This document shows, one piece after another, positions 8,535-16,822 of a stretch of DNA of 64,000 bases. Origin of the DNA: Sorangium cellulosum So0157-2 (GTDB taxonomy: Bacteria > Myxococcota_A > Polyangia > Polyangiales > Polyangiaceae); the NCBI RefSeq assembly GCF_000418325.1, contig NC_021658.1, forward strand, positions 10,244,001 to 10,308,000, written 5' to 3'. The notes beneath the pieces were generated by a model, which saw nothing but the letters and a program-made list of their open reading frames with translations, was not told the origin of the DNA and did no database searches. Positions within the stretch are counted from its first letter, which is position 1. Every line of letters begins with the position of its first letter. A program made the translations under genes and the position numbers.

Positions 8535-8876
8535 ATGCGGATTTATATTGTCATGATCCTGTGCGGCATAATCACGCTCATTATCCCCGGCAAAGCCTCG
8601 GCCGAGTCAACGACGTATCGACAAATCACCGGTATTGGCTGCACTTTGTCGAATAGCATTTGCTACGTCGGCATCTCTGGCGATGCTGCGGGTCCATCAA
8701 CATGCCGCAGCACTTCGATCCGATGGAACGCCAAAAACGACGAAAACGGCAAGAACATACTATCATTGCTCACAGCCGCATACTTGTCTGGCAAGAAGGT
8801 TTCATTCGCCATGCGGAGCTCCTGCTTCGTAGATCAGACGGCCTATCCCACATTTGACTGGATCAATATTCAGTAA
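8535..8876 (+). CDS. Small secreted protein, toxin-B-subunit-like
   Basis: 113 aa with a clear signal peptide (MRIYIVMILCGIITLIIPG, then KASAES; cleavage after ASA). The mature part of about 90 aa has four Cys and the pattern ITGIGC...CYVGISG...IRWNA...SLLTAAYLSGKKV...SSCF...PTFDWINI. That pattern resembles the small OB-fold secreted proteins related to AB5-toxin B subunits of the PltB/SubB kind, in which an AYxSGKxV segment is typical; this is recollection, not a search. AAGGAACA precedes the ATG. The gene is AT-rich and lies 44 bp upstream of a trypsin-like protease in the same direction, so the two may be co-expressed for export. Confidence 0.6.
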   Translation: MRIYIVMILCGIITLIIPGKASAESTTYRQITGIGCTLSNSICYVGISGDAAGPSTCRSTSIRWNAKNDENGKNILSLLTAAYLSGKKVSFAMRSSCFVDQTAYPTFDWINIQ

Positions 8877-8920
8877 CTCGGCAGCAAGCCGATGCCGGCG
8901 ACCAGATCGACAAGTGGACC

Positions 8921-9799
8921 ATGAAGAACTCACAATTATTATACGCTTTTACGATAACCATGGCAGTGCCCATGGGCTGCACGGAGGTCGGCCTCGATCA
9001 ACCGCAGCAAAATCTTGATTCCAACACACTTCCAGTGATTGGAGGAGCCCCCGCCATCGCCAGTGAATGGCCATGGATTGTATCTCTTAGAGACAGTGTC
9101 GACGTTAACTGGGACAGCGTTGACACTCATTGGTGCGGCGGCGCTTTGATTGCACCAGACTGGATACTTACCGCAGCGCACTGCCCAATGGTCACCACCA
9201 TCAAAGTCGGACCGGTCACATCGACAGCAGTTTCACGCGGTGTGCTACAACGCATCGAGCACCCCGGGTACAACGCAGCCACAAGCGAAAATGATATTGC
9301 GTTGTTGCAGTTATCGAGTGCAGTTGCCGGCGTTGAACCAGTTTTCCTGAACCGAGATTTTACGTTTCCCCACGATATACCACTCGACGCTGCAATCACG
9401 ACAGATCTCGCGAACACCAAGATCGCTGGGTGGGGTGCCACCGTCGAAGGTGGCGATGTCACTACGGTTCTGATGGCGGCCGCAGTACCTGCTATCACGA
9501 ATGCTACTTGCGCAAGTGCATACAGTAGCCATGGCACAGTATTCGCATCCAACGTTTGTGCAGGTTATCGAGACGGTGGTGTCGACACCTGTCAAGGCGA
9601 CAGCGGTGGGCCGCTTACGTTCCCCTTTGGCCGCTCCCTCCTTGCCGGGGTCACAAGTTGGGGCATTGGATGTGCCAGGCCGACACTTCCCGGTATTTAT
9701 ACGCGCGTCAGCAGCTACGTAGACTGGATTACACAGCACATAACAAACGCAAAGACAGTCAGCCCCACGGCGATCATCGTGGCTGTGACGGCCGGCTGA
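8921..9799 (+). CDS. Trypsin-like S1 serine protease lipoprotein
   Basis: 292 aa. Signal peptide ending in a lipobox-like VPMGC (Cys20), short propeptide, then the activation-type N-terminus VIGGAP at 39-44. The catalytic triad is visible: His87 in TAAHC, Asp125 in ENDIALLQL, Ser228 in CQGDSGGP. Asp222, six residues before the Ser, matches the trypsin S1 pocket, so cleavage after Arg or Lys is expected. The C-terminal GVTSWGIGCARPTLPGIYTRVSSYVDWI block is complete. Predatory myxobacteria secrete many such enzymes. The gene is AT-richer than the flanks. A Cys20 lipid anchor would place it on the envelope. Confidence 0.9.
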   Translation: MKNSQLLYAFTITMAVPMGCTEVGLDQPQQNLDSNTLPVIGGAPAIASEWPWIVSLRDSVDVNWDSVDTHWCGGALIAPDWILTAAHCPMVTTIKVGPVTSTAVSRGVLQRIEHPGYNAATSENDIALLQLSSAVAGVEPVFLNRDFTFPHDIPLDAAITTDLANTKIAGWGATVEGGDVTTVLMAAAVPAITNATCASAYSSHGTVFASNVCAGYRDGGVDTCQGDSGGPLTFPFGRSLLAGVTSWGIGCARPTLPGIYTRVSSYVDWITQHITNAKTVSPTAIIVAVTAG

Positions 9800-9810
9800 G
9801 CAACCGGCAT

Positions 9811-10170
9811 CGAACAGATCCAGCAGTCCAGTTCGGCGAGGTCTGCGCTCGCGAATACGTGCTCCTGGACCTCGGCGAGAACTTCCAGATCGCAGGCCTC
9901 GAGCGGTCGGGACCGCCGTGTGACCTCCGTGTGCCCCGACGCCAGCGCACGGGGCTCTCTCTGCGAGGCCGGCGTGGGCGAGCAGCTCCCTGGCGTCGCT
10001 GACGACGGCGGCGCGGCAGACCCAGCGGTCCAGCTCGGCGACGTCGGTGCTCGCGAGGACGCGCGCCCGAGCCTCGGCGCCGGCCTCGAGCCCCCGGGCT
10101 TCGACGGGGCGGCGCTGCCGTGTGACGTCCGTGTGCCCCGACGTCAGGGCACGGGGCTCCACGAGAGGGC
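9811..10170 (-). pseudogene. Two degenerate copies of an Rpn/DUF4351-type C-terminal tail
   Basis: Two imperfect copies (roughly 9811-9960 and 10010-10155) both encode, on the minus strand, a segment like ARARVLASTDVAELDRWVCR followed by AAVVSDARELL. This resembles the C-terminal tail of Rpn/PD-(D/E)XK transposase-like proteins that are abundant in Polyangia. No start, nuclease core or continuous frame is left. Treated as a decayed duplicated fragment; the family assignment is tentative. Confidence 0.4.
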
Positions 10171-10279
10171 ACTCGGGTATACGAGAGGAATCGAGTCCTC
10201 GATGGCTTCTGACACCGCTCCGACGCGTCCGACGCGGCGTCCGCCGTATCTCTCGCGCATCCACCCCGCAGATTCGTCT

Positions 10280-10560
10280 CCGGGTTCGATTCCCGGCGCC
10301 TCCACAAAGAAGACACGGCGAGAGCCGTGTCTTCTTGCTTTTGTGTGCCCTGCGTGTGACCTGACAAATTTTGGCGCCGCTAAATTTGGGGCGGGTCCGG
10401 TGTGAGCGGGACCACCGAGAGCGGGCGCGGCGGGTGACGCCAGGGTACGGGGCTCCACGAGGCTCCACGGCGGGCACCAGGCCGGCGGGGCCAACCCCGG
10501 GTCCGAGCCTGCGTGCAGGTGTGCTGGCGCAGCCTGGAGCCGCACGAGCGGACACGGCCT
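10280..10560 (+). repeat. Direct repeat copy 2: tRNA 3'-end fragment plus downstream 250 bp
   Basis: T-arm CCGGG / TTCGATT / CCCGG (10280-10296), acceptor half CGCCTCC (10297-10303) and A10304, again without a 5' half. The downstream 250 bp follow copy 1 closely (shared GACGCCAGGGTACGGGGCTC, CCGGGTCCGAGCCTGCGTGC). Copy 1 leads to leader A and copy 2 to leader D, so the tRNA end, spacer and leader travel as one unit. Confidence 0.7.
10310..10333 (+). terminator. Hairpin after second tRNA fragment
   Basis: Same 10-bp stem (AAGACACGGC / GCCGTGTCTT) and GAGA loop as at 2013-2036, followed by CTTGCTTTTG. It fits an intrinsic terminator carried along with the tRNA 3' end. Confidence 0.7.
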
Positions 10561-10648
10561 TGCTGGAATCCGGACGGTGGTGAGGGCCGCTGGCCCGCCC
10601 GCCGGCCCCCCTGGCCTAGTCGCGGCCCCTGCCGAGCGCATGCCGCGT

Positions 10649-10708
10649 CTTGACACGGGACGGCATATCCGATGGCCTCCCAGAGCAGCGTGGCTACGGG
10701 TACAGCGG
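10649..10708 (+). promoter_or_regulatory. Recurrent cassette leader, copy D
   Basis: CTTGACACGGGACGGCAT core followed by TCCGATGGCCT and GCTACGGG at the position of TATGG/CATGG in other copies. TTGACA (10650-10655) is 198 nt before the ATG of the cyclase-like gene. The upstream block (GCCGCACGAGCGGACACGG) matches that of copy A. Confidence 0.6.
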
Positions 10709-10847
10709 AAGTGGCGAGGAGGACGAGAGACATACCTCCGGAAGCGTGCACGAGACCGCACGTGATCCACACAAGCAACATGGGCAGAGCAGACATTCCT
10801 TTGCTCGCCCAGGGACACAACCAGATTCGTCACTAGCCAGAGGGACG

Positions 10848-11651
10848 ATGCCGACACACGCAAAAGGCAGAAGATACCGAATCGAAGTCGCCGCCGTGGC
10901 GTGGATTGACCTACTCGGATACGGGTCGATGCTAAAAAAAGTTGCTTTCGATCCAGGATGCGAAGCTGCGCAACACGCAGTTCTGCGACTCGAGACGTTC
11001 CATAATGCAGCAGCAGATGCATCGCGCCGCAACTTTCCAGCGGCGCAGCTAAATGACGCAGCAGTATTCTTTCACGAACTCAGCCCGCGTTCTCGAGTCG
11101 TAACGTATGAGTTCATCGCACGAGCATTCGAATTCCATAGGGTCGCAAACGAAAAAGACGCAAACTTAGGCCTGCACGAGCGTGGCGCTAGGATGATCAT
11201 TGCCGCAGGACCGCGGATCCAGGTTCGCACAGGTCGCCAACGAGACACGGCACATCTCGCCAGCATACTGAGGCGGCTACAAAGCAAGGAGATCTCTGTT
11301 GAGCAGGCCATAAACGAAGCATTTAGGGCGCAGCCTCTGGCGGGGCACGTGCCCGCCCTGCAGGCCAATTTTGCCTTCACCAAAGCCTACCTGGTCGATG
11401 ACGCTGGAAGCAAAGCGGGCTTTGCAGGCGCAAACTGCTTCGTAGACATGTCAATATTCGACGAACCTGCACCTGAGTGGATTTCATTGGACAAACCTAT
11501 ACAATGGGAAACGAACGGAATGAGCGGTAAATTTGCACGCATCATCAACATAAATCGAGACATGGCAGCACGTCGACAGCATGCCGGCATTCGCGACGCA
11601 AAAGAGATTGCCAAAGCACTCAAGATCACCGCACTAGACAGTGCTAGCTAG
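10848..11651 (+). CDS. Nucleotidyl-cyclase-fold-like protein (tentative)
   Basis: 267 aa, start ATG 10848. The layout is reminiscent of the class III cyclase fold as seen in Pycsar-type phage-defence cyclases: an early VAWIDLLGYGSMLK strand-helix (compare xxxDxLGF), then LNDAAVFF where cyclases have SDS, then RGARMIIAAGPRI where they have RGGIAxG, and a long AYLVDDAGSKAGFAGANCFVD segment. The usual second metal Asp is not obvious, so it may be divergent or inactive. No signal peptide or membrane segment. It stands alone behind leader D and is AT-rich. Neither the fold nor the role is certain. Proposed defence-type cargo. Confidence 0.5.
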   Translation: MPTHAKGRRYRIEVAAVAWIDLLGYGSMLKKVAFDPGCEAAQHAVLRLETFHNAAADASRRNFPAAQLNDAAVFFHELSPRSRVVTYEFIARAFEFHRVANEKDANLGLHERGARMIIAAGPRIQVRTGRQRDTAHLASILRRLQSKEISVEQAINEAFRAQPLAGHVPALQANFAFTKAYLVDDAGSKAGFAGANCFVDMSIFDEPAPEWISLDKPIQWETNGMSGKFARIININRDMAARRQHAGIRDAKEIAKALKITALDSAS

Positions 11652-11699
11652 TTCCCGTCCCGAAAGTCGCATCTCCACACGGCCTGGGCATGGGGACGA

Positions 11700-11884
11700 C
11701 GAGCATCCATACAGCAGGGCAGGCGGACGCGACTGCAAGAGGACGCAGGCGGCGAGAATCTCTGCCCTGCGGCCCGCTCCCCCGCCGGTCGGCAGCCCCC
11801 CTGCCGAGCGGCCCCGTCTTGACACGGGACGGTATCTCCGCTGGCCTCGCGGAGGGTGGCGGCCATGGGGGTAGCTGGAGCGGC
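11700..11884 (+). promoter_or_regulatory. Recurrent cassette leader, copy E
   Basis: Core from 11818 (CTTGACACGGGACGGTAT...) is nearly identical to copy B, including the GGTGGCGGCCATGGGGG block. TTGACA (11819-11824) is about 200 nt before ATG 12021. The upstream GGGCAGGCGGACGCGACTG block matches copies A and D. This occupies the gap 11652-12020. Confidence 0.65.
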
Positions 11885-12020
11885 GGCGAGGACAGGAGAG
11901 GAACAACAGAACGCCTACGCGAGATGGACCACAGCCTATCCCGCCAAGCTCTCCCAGCTTCGCCCCCTCTTTCCAACACCTCCGAATAGCCTAACTTGAT
12001 AAGCAGCCGGAGAAAGCAAT

Positions 12021-12761
12021 ATGCTCACCTATATCAAAGACATTGCCGCAGAGCTGGAGAGGGCCGCTGATTCACCATCCGCAAGAAACATCTTCGATTT
12101 AGCGAAGGCTCTCTCAGAGGAACTCGATCGTCTCGACCCTCGCGATTTCTCTCCGGCAGTACGCACGCAGTTTGCCATGTACCGAATGGAAGCAAGAAAT
12201 TGGGCACGTGCGACCTCGTTCAGCAACACAGTAGGCCTCAAGAAATTCACCAGCGGGATTCCGGGCATACTGGACGGCTACGGACTGCCAGGTCGCGCTA
12301 CACAGAACCGAGCTTTTCGCTGGCTATCGGACCCGGACCTAGCTGGCATAATTGCTCGGGACTACGTGGAGCTAAATCAAATCCTGGTTCCAGACGGCGC
12401 CTGGAAGAGTGCGGTGATTCTGGCAGGTAGCATTTTGGAGGCGATATTCCTAGATTTGCTGACCAAAGATCCGACTCGCATCGCCATTGCAAAGGCAAGC
12501 CCCGCAGTTCCACTGGAAAGAGGCACACCCAAACCCGAGGACAAATGGTCACTACATGACATGATCAAGATTGCGACCGACATCAGAATGCTGCCTGCAG
12601 ATCGCGCAAACACATTCGATCAAGTACTGCGCGACTATCGAAATTTCGTTCATCCACGAAAGGAGTCTCGTTCCGCTCATCCCTGCGGTGCTGGCGAGGC
12701 ACTCATGGCGAAGGGGGCCCTCGACGCACTTTGCGACCACCTAGACAGGACGTTGCCGTAG
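12021..12761 (+). CDS. HEPN-like protein, possible abortive-infection type
   Basis: 246 aa, soluble and all-helical in appearance. The N-terminal half (residues 1-110) is of unknown kind. The C-terminal half has GAWKSAVILAGSILEAIFLDLL, then LHDMIKIATDI and VLRDYRNFVHPRKESR. The RxxRNxxH-type motif near the end of a helical domain is characteristic of HEPN-fold proteins and DUF4145-like relatives, many of which are RNases in abortive-infection and toxin systems. Whether this one has RNase activity cannot be told. It follows leader E, has no visible antitoxin partner, and is followed by the MIDPDEL small ORF. AT-richer than the flanks. Confidence 0.6.
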   Translation: MLTYIKDIAAELERAADSPSARNIFDLAKALSEELDRLDPRDFSPAVRTQFAMYRMEARNWARATSFSNTVGLKKFTSGIPGILDGYGLPGRATQNRAFRWLSDPDLAGIIARDYVELNQILVPDGAWKSAVILAGSILEAIFLDLLTKDPTRIAIAKASPAVPLERGTPKPEDKWSLHDMIKIATDIRMLPADRANTFDQVLRDYRNFVHPRKESRSAHPCGAGEALMAKGALDALCDHLDRTLP

Positions 12762-12887
12762 TTACTCGAAAAATGAGGAGTCGGAGAATATTACCTGCCG
12801 GTGACGTGGGCCAGCGGATCCGTGACGGAAACCTGCTCCCGTACGGCTGGAAGCAGCCGGCGTCCCCGTCCCTTCGATACCTCGGGC

Positions 12888-13070
12888 ATGATCGACCCTG
12901 ACGAGCTCGACGCCATCGCTGAAGCTGTTCTCGCCGAGGAGGACGAGACCCTCTCCCTGTCCGTCGCGACCGGCCTCGTGCTGGAGCTTGCCTACGACAG
13001 CTCCGGCCTGTTCGCCGCGACCTGGCGGGCCGGGTCATGGTGGCGGGCGGCCGAGATCAGGGAGGCGTAA
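12888..13070 (+). CDS. MIDPDEL small acidic protein, intact copy
   Basis: 60 aa, starting MIDPDELDAIAEAVLAEEDE and ending WWRAAEIREA. Acidic N-terminal helix, no signal peptide. The homologous stretch at 4583 shares the upstream GATACCTCGGG and the first 34 codons and then carries a deletion. Both copies sit directly between a cargo gene and the hairpin-block form of the leader, so the small ORF appears to be part of the repeated unit. No family recognised and no strong RBS seen; expression is unproven. Confidence 0.5.
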   Translation: MIDPDELDAIAEAVLAEEDETLSLSVATGLVLELAYDSSGLFAATWRAGSWWRAAEIREA

Positions 13071-13071
13071 T

Positions 13072-13292
13072 GCCTTGCCTCGCGGCAGGCGTGCCTCGCG
13101 TGCCTGCGGTAGGCAGGGCCCCGGCGGACCTGCGTACAGTCACAGCGGAACGGCCAGGGGCCGCTCGCCGAGAGCACCTCCAGCGGTAGACCTCCCTGCC
13201 CGACGAGGCGTACCGAGCGGGCTCCTCTTGACGCGGGCCGGTACATCGGGTGCCCTTGTGCACAGGGCAGCTATAATGATGGTGGGAGCGGC
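13072..13292 (+). promoter_or_regulatory. Recurrent cassette leader, copy F (divergent core, TATAAT present)
   Basis: Begins with the GCCTGCGGTAGGC hairpin block shared with copies B and C. The core at 13227 is CTTGACGCGGGCCGGTA, more diverged than the others. At the place where other copies have CCATGG/TATGG it has GCTATAATGATGG, a perfect -10 hexamer. Start codon 13434 is about 200 nt past the TTGACG. Confidence 0.6.
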
Positions 13293-13433
13293 CACAGAAA
13301 AGTACGTAGGGAGCCCCTCAACGCCTGCGAGAGCCCCTCAACGCCTGCACGAAGAGTTACGAATCTAGGAATTGACACAGCGGATCTTCATACCGAGACC
13401 GTGAGGCGCGCAATACAGATCGAGGAAAAATCA

Positions 13434-14183
13434 ATGAAGCCTCGTCCTATTGAAGACATCATCGAAGAAATGCGCACACCACATCCGGAGCACAGATACT
13501 ACGCCATAACGCTCACAGCAAACGAGCGCAACAATATGGAGTGGTCAGTCCATTCTCATTTCGCTGGATTTGCTGACCCTGAGAATCGCACCGAGTACCG
13601 CGCGGCATCTTTAGTGAAGCCAGATGCAATGTTGAGAATCTGGAACAGAATTGGGGAACCTGGCGTCGTTGTCGATACACTCGATGCGCTGTGGCTGTTT
13701 CTATTTGTCCTAGGTGGACACGCCTTGGTTGAGGAACATATTGCAGCCAACTACATTCCCGATTTTATCAAAACAGTACAGACCGTACAAACTGGCTTCG
13801 TTGGCTTCAAATCGATAGAAAATGCCGACAAAGACACATTGTTCCGACGCGCTCCGACGCCAAAGCATAGGATGAGAATTCTCAAGCGAGACGCAGCTCG
13901 CTGCCGAATATGCGGGCGAAGCCCCGCCACAAATACCGACATTGAGCTAGACCTTCATCATATTCAACCCTGGTCCGAGCGAGGCACCACTCACGATACG
14001 AATCTAGTCACCCTGTGCCATACGTGCCATCGCGGACTGGATCCACATCACGACCATACACTATTCGACTTGATCGGCGTTGGACTCGGATCTATTGCGC
14101 TCGATAGGCAGACCTACGCAGACGGCGTAAGGCGTTACCGCAACAAAGTGGCCAAGCTTCGCGAGCAGCACAAGAAGCCGTAA
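13434..14183 (+). CDS. HNH endonuclease-domain protein
   Basis: 249 aa from ATG 13434. The N-terminal about 145 residues are of unknown kind (a possible specificity region). The C-terminal HNH domain at about 150-215 shows a CRICG motif, the core LDLHHIQPWSERGTTHDTNL, and CHTCHRGLDPH (two CxxC zinc knuckles around the His pair). HNH proteins of this McrA-like kind act as nicking or restriction nucleases on DNA. Lone gene behind leader F, with no methylase nearby, so a modification-dependent restriction or defence nuclease is the likeliest role. AT-rich. Confidence 0.8.
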   Translation: MKPRPIEDIIEEMRTPHPEHRYYAITLTANERNNMEWSVHSHFAGFADPENRTEYRAASLVKPDAMLRIWNRIGEPGVVVDTLDALWLFLFVLGGHALVEEHIAANYIPDFIKTVQTVQTGFVGFKSIENADKDTLFRRAPTPKHRMRILKRDAARCRICGRSPATNTDIELDLHHIQPWSERGTTHDTNLVTLCHTCHRGLDPHHDHTLFDLIGVGLGSIALDRQTYADGVRRYRNKVAKLREQHKKP

Positions 14184-14374
14184 AAAAATTACAAGATAGT
14201 GCGACAATTAAGGACACATCTCGTGCCCTCACTGTTTATCGCAGATACAGTATGTAGATATCCAGTCCCGATCGGGATCTGAGGCTCGGAGCGATGGTGA
14301 ATGACTAGCCGGGCACACGCGCACGCCTGGATTCCTCCCGAGCGGATCACGTTGGCTCAACGTGGAAGCGAGGC

Positions 14375-14821
14375 CTACCTGGGTCGACGCCACCGTTTGA
14401 GCACAGCGGTGAAGCGCTTCCGTCCACGGCGGAGCCGCGAGAACGCGGTCCCCTGAGGCACCCCGAGGTTCCGGGCGACCTCCGACACATGCTCCCCCTC
14501 GACCACGAGGACGAGGACCTTCCGCTCCCGGGGCTCCACCAGCCAGAGCAGTTCCAAGAGGGCGCGCGCCTCGACCTCCCCGTGTGGCGACGGCACCCGG
14601 CCGGTGACGTAAACCCGCGGGTCCGGGACGGCGACCTCGTGCCGGCGGTACGACTTCTCGTGGTACTTCGCGGCCTGCCGGACGGCGATCCCCACGAGCC
14701 AGCGCTGGAGGATCCGCCTCGCATGAAGCTCCGGCTGCGGCCGGTACCTCCCCTCCCGCACGGCGACGACGGCGCCGATGAGGCACTCCTGGAGCACGTC
14801 GTCGCGGTCGCGGGCGGGCAC
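14375..14821 (-). pseudogene. ECF-like sigma factor, probably frameshifted near its N-terminus
   Basis: From GTG 14821 the frame reads ARDRDDVLQECLIGAVVAV (end of sigma region 2), then LLWLVEPRERKVLVLVVEG and VSEVARNLGVPQGTAFSRLR, the region 4 helix-turn-helix. An in-frame stop at 14840-14842 leaves no room for the start of region 2. The adjacent frame upstream reads REXINQLDSQHQVR-like sequence that would join naturally at about 14820, suggesting a one- or two-base frameshift. A perfect palindrome TCCCGATCGGGA lies downstream at 14266-14277. May be a decayed regulator of the neighbouring mosaic. Confidence 0.55.
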
Positions 14822-14842
14822 CGCACCTGGTGTTGAGAGTCA

Positions 14843-15447
14843 AGCTGGTTGATGCTCTCTCGCTCGGGCTGGCTGATGGCCATCGCGCGGGCGAGCGGAC
14901 CTCGGTCACGGGCGTGATGGTCGGCCCATCGCTGCCTGAGCGTGCCGGGGTGCTCGGACGCGTCAAGGGTTCCCTCGCAGAGCTCGGCGGCGGCGCCGCC
15001 CTTGACGCGCCCTGCGCGCCCCGGCGGCCACATCGCGCGGGCGATGGGCGGACGGAGCCTCCGGCTGGGGCTCCGGACACCGGATGGGCGATGGCCATCG
15101 AGCCCGTGAGCGACCCATCGTCCTGCCTGAGCGAAAAACGGCCTCCAGCCATCATCTACCGGGAGCGTCAACACCATCCTCGCCGAACTCGGCGCTGTGG
15201 CAGGCAGGCGCCCTGCCACCTCCGGAGTCTTTGCGTCCGGGGGTCCTACCTCTGGAGATATTCATTTGAATATCCGACGTTCGGGGTTCTGCGAAGACGG
15301 CTCATGCGACCCGCGCCGCCAGCGCCATACCTAGGATGATAGTATTCCCGAATGGGTGTACCGTTCAAAGACATCCGTACCCCTCTAGACGCCGGCCGTC
15401 CCCTCCCGTATTCTCATCGCGTAAACAGCGCTCACAGGAGCATAAAC
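14843..15447. other. Gene-free stretch with internal repeats
   Basis: No convincing gene. It contains two related segments, around 14874-14940 and 15088-15130, sharing GATGGCCATCG and CTGCCTGAGCG, so a local duplication is likely. The final 200 bases become AT-rich and hold the promoter region of the next CDS. Confidence 0.4.
15257..15274. promoter_or_regulatory. Perfect 8-bp palindrome upstream of PLD-like gene
   Basis: GATATTCA - TT - TGAATATC, an operator-like dyad about 175 nt before the GTG of the PLD lipoprotein. It may bind a dimeric regulator; no direct evidence. Confidence 0.4.
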
Positions 15448-16728
15448 GTGAAGAACCATCGACACATCGGAACATTCCTTGCCACGGCCGCATGTACACT
15501 CAATCTCATCGGATGCGTCAGCGAGTCCGACGAAAACGAAGTCGTTGAGGACACACAAGAAAGCATCACAAGAACCCGATGCACTCCAACCGGAGACATA
15601 TGCGCCCACTTTGACGCTCACGCCGCCGCACACGGCAAGAAGCAGAAGCAAATAATCATCAACCATCTCATATCACTTATCAAGTCAGCAAGACCCAATT
15701 CTTCAATCCATGGATCCATATACCGATTTGATCTAGACGAAGTATTTGCAGCAATCGAGGAAGCGATCAAGATTAATGGTGTCAGCGTTAGTTTGGTACT
15801 CGACGGCTGTACAGATCCGACGCACTGGAATCCAGATAGGTGCAAGACGCGCGAATCGGTAGCCATGTCTCGCCGCCTTCTGGACCTCTCCGCACAGCAT
15901 CCACGAAAGCTAAAATTAACGTTCTGCCACAACCAAGGCAAAGGATGCCTGTACTACCCACAGGGGACCACCAACAGTATCCAGCATGCCAAATATTTCC
16001 TGTTTAGCGACACTGAAAACAACAATGGTGGTCCACCGCGCCCAACCACGTGGATCTCTTCCGCAAATTTAACGACAGCAACAGGCGTAAAGGCATTCAA
16101 CGACAGTCTAACCTTCTACAACAACAACGACATCTATAGCCAGCTAAAGCTATATCACGACGCTCAGAACACGTCCGGCAGCTACGACAGTTCTTTTACT
16201 GTACCAACCGCAAATTCTCACGTATATTTGTTCCCCGAGGTTCCGGGAAATCCCCTCAAGGGCAGCCTCGAAAAGCACCTGAGGCAGATGGAGAAGAAGA
16301 ACTGCGAAATCCTCGTCGCACACATGAGCTTTGATCTAGAAGAAATGGTCGAGGTATTGCGCAAATTTGCCACCGAAATGAAATGTTCCGTGAAGGTAGC
16401 AACTGGAAATGGCGAGGTAAACCGTGTTCATCTTCGCATGCTCGCGAAGATGCCCAGGACGGAGGTCAAAGACTGGACCAATGACCCCGATGGCCATGGA
16501 GCATTCCACGCCAAGACGATCACTTTGCGTTATACCGGCAACGACGGCACTCACCACCGCATCGTCTACACCGGATCACACAATCTAACTCATCATTCCA
16601 CCGAGAGGAGCGATGAGATTCTGGTAGAGATAGAGAACAAATTCTTGCACGACGCTTACGTCAGGCACTTCAAAGACTACTGGAACCTACCCAATCGAAA
16701 GCACACAAACTGGGACGTCATAAAATAA
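15448..16728 (+). CDS. Phospholipase D-superfamily lipoprotein
   Basis: 426 aa from GTG 15448, chosen because CAGGAG lies seven bases upstream and the signal peptide starts there. Lipobox LIGC gives Cys23. Two HxK half-sites typical of the PLD superfamily: His180-x-Lys182 in HAKYFLFSD followed by WISSANLT, and His354-x-Lys356 in FHAKTITLR followed by YTGSHNLT. The two-domain layout fits a monomeric PLD or PLD-like nuclease. As an envelope-anchored enzyme it could cleave phospholipid or extracellular nucleic acid. AT-rich, monocistronic. Confidence 0.82.
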   Translation: MKNHRHIGTFLATAACTLNLIGCVSESDENEVVEDTQESITRTRCTPTGDICAHFDAHAAAHGKKQKQIIINHLISLIKSARPNSSIHGSIYRFDLDEVFAAIEEAIKINGVSVSLVLDGCTDPTHWNPDRCKTRESVAMSRRLLDLSAQHPRKLKLTFCHNQGKGCLYYPQGTTNSIQHAKYFLFSDTENNNGGPPRPTTWISSANLTTATGVKAFNDSLTFYNNNDIYSQLKLYHDAQNTSGSYDSSFTVPTANSHVYLFPEVPGNPLKGSLEKHLRQMEKKNCEILVAHMSFDLEEMVEVLRKFATEMKCSVKVATGNGEVNRVHLRMLAKMPRTEVKDWTNDPDGHGAFHAKTITLRYTGNDGTHHRIVYTGSHNLTHHSTERSDEILVEIENKFLHDAYVRHFKDYWNLPNRKHTNWDVIK

Positions 16729-16822
16729 TCGCTCCACGATGTGGCATATCACGAGCACGTCAGATTGATATATTTAACATCTCAGCCCCCGACGCCCGCT
16801 GTCTTGGCCAGGTGCGTCGCAT

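Noticed and set aside
9311..10555. Long minus-strand ORF (414 aa) opposite the serine protease
   Set aside because: Overlaps an unmistakable protease gene and repeat debris; Arg/Ala-rich with no domain.
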